DNA of 64,000 bases. Source: Notospermus geniculatus (lineage: Eukaryota; Nemertea; Pilidiophora; Heteronemertea; Lineidae). Shown here one piece after another: positions 58,493-64,000 of this stretch. The notes under the pieces are model-generated. The model saw only the letters and a program-made list of their open reading frames with translations, had not been told where the DNA came from and searched no databases. The stretch spans positions 1 through 64,000 of the forward strand of contig NMRB01000001.1 in NCBI GenBank assembly GCA_002633025.1, read 5' to 3'. The stretch's first letter is position 1. Each line of letters opens with the position of its first letter. Both the position numbers and the translations under genes were made by a program.

Positions 58493-58566
58493 GTATTTCA
58501 AACACCGAAACACAAATAGTAGACAACATAATGAAAAATTTAGACTTGTTACCAACTAGCGATTGA
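58489..58566 (+). pseudogene. N-terminal stub of the helical late protein
   Basis: Begins MSISNTETQIVDNIMK, a diverged copy of the start of the protein at 58784, and stops after 25 codons where the sequence jumps back into ATPase sequence. A product of partial tandem duplication or of a misjoin between two diverged copies. Confidence 0.6.
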
Positions 58567-58787
58567 TACAAAAATACAATTCAATTGTGAAAGATTTTAG
58601 AGAAAATATCAGATTATTGGTACTTTTCTTCAACAAAGATGAAAAAGCTATGAAACAAGCGTTAGAAGAAAACGCTATTATCCCCAAGGAAATCCGAAAC
58701 GAGGTGATAAAAAAGTTAAAAGATAATAAGTCGGCAAAATTAGTTATGAGATTACAATTTCCTCACGATTTCTTACTAATTAAATGA
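58563..58787 (+). pseudogene. Duplicated C-terminal fragment of the packaging ATPase
   Basis: Repeats the ATPase from the IQKYNSIVKDFRENI segment to its LIK end. The first ~90 bases match 58268-58360 essentially exactly; the rest differs at many positions. Lacks both Walker motifs. Ends in ATGA overlapping the next start. Confidence 0.7.
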
Positions 58788-59386
58788 ATATTTTTAACAC
58801 TGAAACACAATTAATAGACAACGTAATGAAAGATATGGGCTTGTTATCAACTAACTCAACAACCCCAATTACTAGTGGTCAACAAGGGGTAACTAAAAAC
58901 CAACAAGCACCAACTAAAAACCAACAAAATTTCAACACCAATCAACAACCAGTTAATCCTTGTACAAATTTTACTCAAAAACCAGTTAATTCCTTGTCAG
59001 AACAAGGAAAACAAGCTAAAGGAGATTTAGAGATTTTAGTTGCAACAGGAAAGACAAAGGAATTTATTGGAAAACAACTAACTTTTAACGACCTAGACAA
59101 CATGAACGAAAAAGACTTAATAAAATTTCACAGGATTTACACAAGCACACTATCTACTAGAGTTAACGACACTTTTAGTAAGACAATACTTAAATCCTAT
59201 TCTAAACTAGCTAGTTTATTTTTACCTATAGAAAACGAAGAAAAACTATACGAAGATTTGAGCAACGATTATATTTTACGAACCGAAGTAGATAAGTGGG
59301 CTGGATGGTTAACTTTAAAAATGGGTGCACTAATGGCAATCGCTTCGACGAGTTTGAACAAGCTAAACAAGCTAAAGGAGACCTAG
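58784..59386 (+). CDS. Conserved helical protein of Polinton-like elements, first copy
   Basis: A Gln/Asn/Thr-rich N-terminus (residues 25-70) is followed by a conserved helical domain: LTFNDLDNMNEKDLIKFHRI, then a segment ending SLFLPI, then YEDLSNDYILRTEVDKW and a hydrophobic helix MGALMAIAST. I recall similar proteins of unknown role next to packaging ATPase and capsid genes in cnidarian, mollusc and arthropod genomes. The last seven residues are not native: at about 59353 the sequence jumps back and a second copy begins in another frame. Confidence 0.6.
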   Translation: MNIFNTETQLIDNVMKDMGLLSTNSTTPITSGQQGVTKNQQAPTKNQQNFNTNQQPVNPCTNFTQKPVNSLSEQGKQAKGDLEILVATGKTKEFIGKQLTFNDLDNMNEKDLIKFHRIYTSTLSTRVNDTFSKTILKSYSKLASLFLPIENEEKLYEDLSNDYILRTEVDKWAGWLTLKMGALMAIASTSLNKLNKLKET

Positions 59387-59796
59387 AGGTTTTAGTTGCA
59401 ACTGGTAAAACAAAGGAATTTATTGGAAAACAATTAACTTTTAACGACCTTGACAACATGAACGAAAAAGACTTAATAAAATTTCACAGGATTTATACAA
59501 GCACACTATCTACTAGAGTTAATGATACTTTTAGTAAGACAATACTTAAATCTTATTCTAAACTAGCTAGTTGGTTTTTACCGATAGAGAATGAAGAAAA
59601 ACTGTACGAAGATTTAAGCAACGATTATATTCTAAGAACCGAAGTAGATAAGTGGGCTGGGTGGCTTACTTTAAAAATGGGTGCACTAATGGCAATCGCT
59701 TCGACGAGTTTGATAACTGTCGGAAATATTAACTACACTGAGCCGCCAACTATTCCAGAAAGACCAAAAAAAAGACAAAATCACCTCAATAAATGA
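59296..59796 (+). CDS. Conserved helical protein, second partial copy
   Basis: From about 59360 the conserved domain of the preceding gene is repeated with few changes and continues to its true C-terminus (LITVGNINYTEPPTIPERPK). The start shown is the first available ATG, but the first ~20 residues are read out of frame through the upstream copy. The genuine gene probably has one N-terminus and this C-terminus. Stop overlaps the next start as ATGA. Confidence 0.55.
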   Translation: MGWMVNFKNGCTNGNRFDEFEQAKQAKGDLEVLVATGKTKEFIGKQLTFNDLDNMNEKDLIKFHRIYTSTLSTRVNDTFSKTILKSYSKLASWFLPIENEEKLYEDLSNDYILRTEVDKWAGWLTLKMGALMAIASTSLITVGNINYTEPPTIPERPKKRQNHLNK

Positions 59797-60248
59797 GTGA
59801 TACCGAGACACCGGAAGAAATTTTACCTCCTAAAAATGATCCCCCGACTGTTACTACTTCGGATAACGTCCCACCGAAAAAACCTAGATCACCAAAACAG
59901 ATAGCGTGGAGTAAAGAATTAGGAAGACGAAACCAAGAATTAAAAAAGAGAAAACAAAATTTACTAAATAATAAGCCTGACACACCAGTTAAACCAGAAC
60001 CAGAACCAGAACCACAGCCCCCGGCTTCTGAACCACAACCTCAACCCGAAGAAAATCCCTCACAAACTAATTTTTCATGGTTAGTTTTACCAACAGTTTT
60101 AGTTATTGGCGGTGTAATCGTTTGGTGTAAATGGGGAAAGTACAAAGTTTTTAAACCTAAAGAGACACCTAAAGAACCAGTAGAACCAGTAGAACCTAGT
60201 AAACCCCAGGAAAAATCTCAAAAATCTACCGCATTTTCTATGGAGTAA
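59793..60248 (+). CDS. Basic, proline-rich single-pass membrane protein
   Basis: Of 151 residues, 30-55 are strongly basic (KKPRSPKQIAWSKELGRRNQ), 65-90 form a Pro-Glu/Gln-rich spacer, and 95-111 are a hydrophobic helix (WLVLPTVLVIGGVIVW), followed by a Lys/Pro/Glu-rich tail. No signal peptide. A basic segment joined to a membrane anchor suggests a core- or membrane-associated virion protein. Start in TAAATG; the TAA stop directly abuts the next ATG. Confidence 0.6.
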   Translation: MSDTETPEEILPPKNDPPTVTTSDNVPPKKPRSPKQIAWSKELGRRNQELKKRKQNLLNNKPDTPVKPEPEPEPQPPASEPQPQPEENPSQTNFSWLVLPTVLVIGGVIVWCKWGKYKVFKPKETPKEPVEPVEPSKPQEKSQKSTAFSME

Positions 60249-61016
60249 ATGAAGGAAAAAATGTTAATGATCAACTCAAAGGACTATCCTGATCAAGAGG
60301 CAAATGATTTAACAGTTCAATTAGATGAAGAGGTGCTAGATGTAGAAAATGTCAGAATTATTTACGCAGGAATACCCTGTACTTTTTACAATATTTCAGG
60401 TGATTTAGATAATAATAGATTTGTTATTTATGAAAATAGTCAAGGGAGTCGGCGAGGGAAATATCTTAATATGCCGGATGGGAATTACGAATTTGATAAA
60501 TTTAGCAAGGAATTTAAAAATCAATTGCAAAAAATAAGTCTAGATAGGGATTTTATGAAATTTGATTTAGGACCTCATGATGGTAAGATAGAAATTACAT
60601 TTAAAATAGCTAGAGGAAAAACTGTTGATGACTACACTCTTCTTATACAACAAAATGCTGAAAAACTATTAGGGATCGGTAGATACATGAGACCAACTGC
60701 AAAAGGTAGCGGTGGAGTAATAAAAGGTGATACTCCAATTAATTTTAGACCTTTCGATTATTTCCATATTCATTGTGATATAATTAATTCAGAATATATG
60801 CTCCTTAATGGTGAGAGAAGTGATATATTTGTTAGGTTACCAATTAAAGAATGCAAATTCGGAGAAATGTTACAGTATAACATGACCGGTATGAGGGGAA
60901 GACCTTGCGTAGAAAGATTTAACAAATTAAGAATTTGGATTACAGATGAAAATAATAGAAAAATAGACTTCAACGAAGGTGATATTCAGTACGAATTAGT
61001 TATAAGATCAGCGTAA
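60249..61016 (+). CDS. Capsid-like (penton/minor-capsid type) protein 1
   Basis: At 255 residues it has the pattern I know from the small capsid proteins of Polinton/adintovirus-like elements. There is an early strand pair with the IPCTFYNIS motif, then the MPDGNYEFDKFSKEF segment, a central FHIHCDIINSEYM segment, and a C-terminal half ending LRIWITDENNRKIDFNEGDI. Such proteins are predicted jelly-roll vertex or minor capsid subunits. Two longer relatives lie downstream. Fold and role are inference from pattern, not a database match. Confidence 0.6.
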   Translation: MKEKMLMINSKDYPDQEANDLTVQLDEEVLDVENVRIIYAGIPCTFYNISGDLDNNRFVIYENSQGSRRGKYLNMPDGNYEFDKFSKEFKNQLQKISLDRDFMKFDLGPHDGKIEITFKIARGKTVDDYTLLIQQNAEKLLGIGRYMRPTAKGSGGVIKGDTPINFRPFDYFHIHCDIINSEYMLLNGERSDIFVRLPIKECKFGEMLQYNMTGMRGRPCVERFNKLRIWITDENNRKIDFNEGDIQYELVIRSA

Positions 61017-61046
61017 ACGCGTAGCTGCAGAATTTCATTCTCATAA

Positions 61047-61349
61047 ATGAGTAGATATTGGGGCTATTCTAAAAGACCGAAAAATTGGCAAAAAATGTTA
61101 GAAGAGGTAAATCTCGCAACTGACACAGCGATAGATGTAGGAACGGTTATAAAACCAGAAGCCTTCGAAGCCGATGTGCCCGAACCTGTATTAATTGATG
61201 GTGATTGGGTTATTCCTAAAATCCTTGAAAATCCGAAAATTCCTGAACCTCCTAAACCACCTAAACCAATTATCAAACCCGTGCCGGTTCCTAAACCTAA
61301 ACCAAGACCACCAATCATCAATCTCCCAGACTCAACTATTTCTTACTAA
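61047..61349 (+). CDS. Small proline-rich late protein
   Basis: At 100 residues, the N-terminus is RYWGYSKRPKNWQKMLEEV, the middle acidic, and the last third a Pro-Lys repeat (PEPPKPPKPIIKPVPVPKPK). Function unknown. The start lies in TAAATG. The stop is followed by TTAAATG of the next gene, so the two are almost contiguous. Confidence 0.55.
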   Translation: MSRYWGYSKRPKNWQKMLEEVNLATDTAIDVGTVIKPEAFEADVPEPVLIDGDWVIPKILENPKIPEPPKPPKPIIKPVPVPKPKPRPPIINLPDSTISY

Positions 61350-61353
61350 TTAA

Positions 61354-62013
61354 ATGGAGCCCGAAGTCGACAAAAAAATGTACCCAGATTTACAACCGTT
61401 TATACCACCACCTTACAACCCACAACCGGTGGTTCCAGATCCCACTCAGTTTAGATTACAACTTATCTCAGAAATAAAAAAATTCTTTGAGAGTGAAATA
61501 GAATTTCGAAGAGCAATTCATTCCAAATACATGAAAGCATTTAACGGTTTCTCTTATACTAATCATTTCTTAAATTTTACAAGTGTTGCTGCCGGCTCGG
61601 TTGGTGTAACCGCATTAGCCGGTATAATTGCAACCCCAGTTGGAATAGCATTAGGAGCCGTAACGATTGGAGGCGCACTTATTTCTTCAACTTTAAATTT
61701 TTTTGCTAAAAGATTTCAAAGTAAAATTGAAAAACATGAAAAAATAGGAATGTTAGCTATCTCGAAACTAAACACCGTTAATAACTTAATTAGTAGAGCT
61801 TTATCAGATTCCCACATTACCCAAGAAGAATTCTCACTAATTACCAGTGAAAAGGAGAAATATATTACCCTGAAAAATGCTATAAGAAAAAAACAAAAAG
61901 AAACTACCGTCACAAATCAAAACGTTGACATGGAAGCACTTAAAAAGACTTTTTTAGAAGAAGGAAGGAAACTAGCCCAATCAGAGATGATAGAAAAGTT
62001 GAAACAACAGTAA
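61354..62013 (+). CDS. Two-hydrophobic-helix protein with coiled coil
   Basis: 219 residues: a Pro-rich N-terminus (IPPPYNPQPVVPDPTQ), then a helical segment, two Gly/Ala-rich hydrophobic helices at about 75-115 (VGVTALAGIIATPVGIALGA and following), a basic FAKRFQSKIEKHEKI segment, and coiled coil to the end. Proteins with this ALxGxxATPxGIxLG and KRxxxKIxKHEKI layout recur beside capsid and ATPase genes in invertebrate genomes. A membrane-active or entry-related virion role has been suggested for similar proteins; not shown here. Confidence 0.6.
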   Translation: MEPEVDKKMYPDLQPFIPPPYNPQPVVPDPTQFRLQLISEIKKFFESEIEFRRAIHSKYMKAFNGFSYTNHFLNFTSVAAGSVGVTALAGIIATPVGIALGAVTIGGALISSTLNFFAKRFQSKIEKHEKIGMLAISKLNTVNNLISRALSDSHITQEEFSLITSEKEKYITLKNAIRKKQKETTVTNQNVDMEALKKTFLEEGRKLAQSEMIEKLKQQ

Positions 62014-62079
62014 ACCATATCTATAATTACTACTATTATACCACAATCCCATCAGCTCCACCAATTTACTCTTAATTAA

Positions 62080-63098
62080 ATGCCAGATATAGACTATTTT
62101 ATCGATAAACCAGAATGTGAAGAGGCTACATTTGAAATTTATTTAGAGCATTATCACCTAATAAAATCTATTACTTTAAAAAGTATATCATTTTATAATT
62201 CTTGGTGGACAGGTGATTTTCTCCCAGAAGGTGTAAAAGTTTTTCATTTTTTAATCACCGATCGTGGGTATGAAAAAAGTGAAATTCTAAATGCTGAAGA
62301 AGTATGTGATAAAAATTTGAGTGTCACTAGAAACCCTAATGAAAGCATTGAAGAATATGCTGAAAGGTTTCAACGAGAAAGTGATTTATGCGTTGATAAT
62401 TTGAAACTAAAATATAATTATGATAAATTCGTGGTAAAACACTTTTTGATAAAAAATTTCAACTTAACCGGCATTTTAGTTTAAGAGAATTCTGCAGCAA
62501 TTGGCAGTTCTTGATAGAAACCCATGATATAAAACATGTTAAACTTCATTGCGATAGTAATAACTACATTATCATTGAGTTAACAGATAATAATGAGTTT
62601 AAACTGAATGATTTGTTTACAACCAGACCGGCAGATGAAACTACCACTGACACTGACGAAGAGGGAAGAAGAATAAAAATTAACCGCGATAATCGAGTAA
62701 AAGAATATCTGATAAAAATAGTTAATAAATGGTTTGGTTTCAAACAGGAAAAATTCGATAAAAAAGGAAAATATTATTCAACTAGACCATTACCGTTTTA
62801 CGTCACCAATCTCTTTCTAAGGTGTGATTTACATCAAAATACTCTTCAAAATAATCAGAACTCAGATATATTATGTTCTATACCAGTTAAAGACGGTGAG
62901 CAGATTAAACTTCAAAGATTTGTTCCCACTGCTGCCGCAGTATACACATGTAGAGTAGACAAAGCAACAAACCATCTAACATTCCAAATAACTGACAAAA
63001 ATGGAAAAGTAGTCAATTTTAGAGGATGTAAATTAATGTTTCATTTTACTCTTGAAACAGAACCAATTGTTATCCAGGAGGAAAGTTCTATTAACTAA
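62080..63098 (+). pseudogene. Capsid-like protein 2, frameshifted
   Basis: The first frame (62080-62484) reads FIDKPECEEATFEIYLEHYH and FYNSWWTGDFLPEGVKVF. The second frame (about 62468-63098) carries HDIKHVKLHCDSNNYIIIEL, WFGFKQEKFDKKGKYYSTR, a DLHQNTLQNNQNSD-type strand-loop and LTFQITDKNGKVVNFRGCKL. The intact tandem relative at 63099 joins the same two halves in one frame, which places a frameshift in about 62405-62465. It may be a sequencing error or real decay. The C-terminal pattern matches that of the protein at 60249. Confidence 0.6.
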
Positions 63099-63845
63099 AT
63101 GTCTAATCAACTCGACTTTTTCATAGATCAACCAGAATGCGATGAAGCTACATTTGAAATTTATTTGGAGCATTATCATTTCATTAAATCTATTACCGTA
63201 AAAAGTATAACATTTTACAACTCTTGGTGGACCGGAGATTTTCTCCCAGAAGGTGTAAAAGTTTTTATTTTTTTAACAATTAATAAATTTAGTAAAAAAA
63301 CAGAAGAAATTATAAACGCTGAAGAAGCTTGTAGAATATCATTTCAACATCACAGATGGAGAGATAAGGAAGAAAATATTCGTGATTGCATTGCACGGTT
63401 AGGAAATTTATATAAAACGATAGACTCGTCTTATCAAGATTCGCCTTCTGATGTCGCCCAATTTCCATTTCATCGACATTTCAGTTTGAGAGAATTTTGT
63501 ATTACATGGGAGCGATTTCTCAAAAAGTTTGAAATAAATCATGTCAAATTTCATTGTGATAATAACAACTACATTATAATTGAATTAACAGAAGATAAGG
63601 ATTTTAAACTTGAGGGTTTAATTAAATTAAGACAGGAAGATGAGGTAGGTGAGAAAAATACAACAGATATTCTTGCTGTGGATGAAGAAGGTCGTGTTTT
63701 TCAACGTAGAATGAGAGTAACCTACTACAATCAAGTAACAGAACATTTAGCAGAAGTAATCAACAAATGGTTTGGGTTTAAACAAGAAGTATTCAATAGA
63801 AAAGGTAAATACTATTCTACTAAACCGTTGCTATTTTATGTAACA
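63099..63845 (+). CDS. Capsid-like protein 3, 3' truncated by N
   Basis: Begins MSNQLDFFIDQPECDEATFE and is collinear with the frameshifted gene upstream, but keeps one frame through the FPFHRHFSLREFC junction to YYSTKPLLFYVT. The N at 63846 cuts off the C-terminal strands seen in the neighbour; frames beyond it are unrelated. Moderately diverged from its neighbour, so an older duplication or a second element copy. Start in TAAATG abutting the previous stop. Confidence 0.6.
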
Positions 63846-63846
63846 N

Positions 63847-63977
63847 TCATTCAGAATATCTCAGTCGAGCCAGGCATGGGCCAGCCCTGGCCATGCCCAG
63901 GCATACCTGGTGCCAGGTCTTGCCAGGTCTTGCCGGGTTTATGCCAGCCTTGGGCCAAGGCACCTGTGCTAGCTGGG
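63847..63977. repeat. GC-rich CCAGGCATGGGCC-type insert or misjoin
   Basis: GC-rich sequence with repeated TGCCAGG and GGCCATGCC motifs, unlike the element on either side. From 63978 to the window end, 23 bases repeat 62012-62034, as if the element restarted just after the two-helix gene. Confidence 0.5.
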
Positions 63978-64000
63978 AAACCATATCTATAATTACTACT

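Overview
The window looks like draft assembly from a metazoan, probably a marine invertebrate. Its host genes are spliced (GT/AG introns with matching phases) and sit among many short inverted-repeat transposons, tRNA-derived SINE copies and an L2/CR1-like LINE. The octamer TAGGCCTA is very frequent. I cannot name the species. There is one 355-base gap (29936-30290) and four single Ns (19846, 43240, 57110, 63846).

Host genes, read by exon phase: (1) a complete four-exon gene (13576-18306, +) for a small secreted protein with two six-cysteine ShKT-type domains, with a TATA box and a poly(A) signal; (2) the 3' part of a DEG/ENaC-type channel gene (48792 down to 43453, -) in four phase-compatible exons, carrying a very large alpha-helical insertion before the second membrane segment; (3) two related genes of an unknown secreted family on the minus strand (22280-21309, and 32264-29116 with an upstream PAN/apple-like exon), the second broken by a repeat and the gap; (4) the last two exons (8454-9082, +) of an unrecognised gene.

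Mobile DNA fills most of the rest. It includes a foldback family with 9-bp target duplications and unrelated interiors (Mutator-like), a foldback element with an internal minisatellite and a paralogous empty site, an inverted pair of integrase-type transposase relics with a MITE inside one arm, a LINE interrupted by a TA-flanked MITE, mariner and Harbinger remnants, and a widespread repeat rich in AGGTCA half-sites.

The last 7 kb (57111-63845) is different: AT-rich, intron-free, densely packed and all on the plus strand. It encodes a packaging-type P-loop ATPase, a conserved helical protein, a basic/proline-rich single-pass membrane protein, three capsid-like (penton/minor-capsid-type) proteins, a proline-rich protein and a two-hydrophobic-helix protein. 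This is the late (virion) half of a Polinton/adintovirus-like element. Every start codon there lies in TAAATG, and the block contains a series of partial tandem duplications. It is bounded by single Ns on both sides, so its linkage to the host sequence is not proven.
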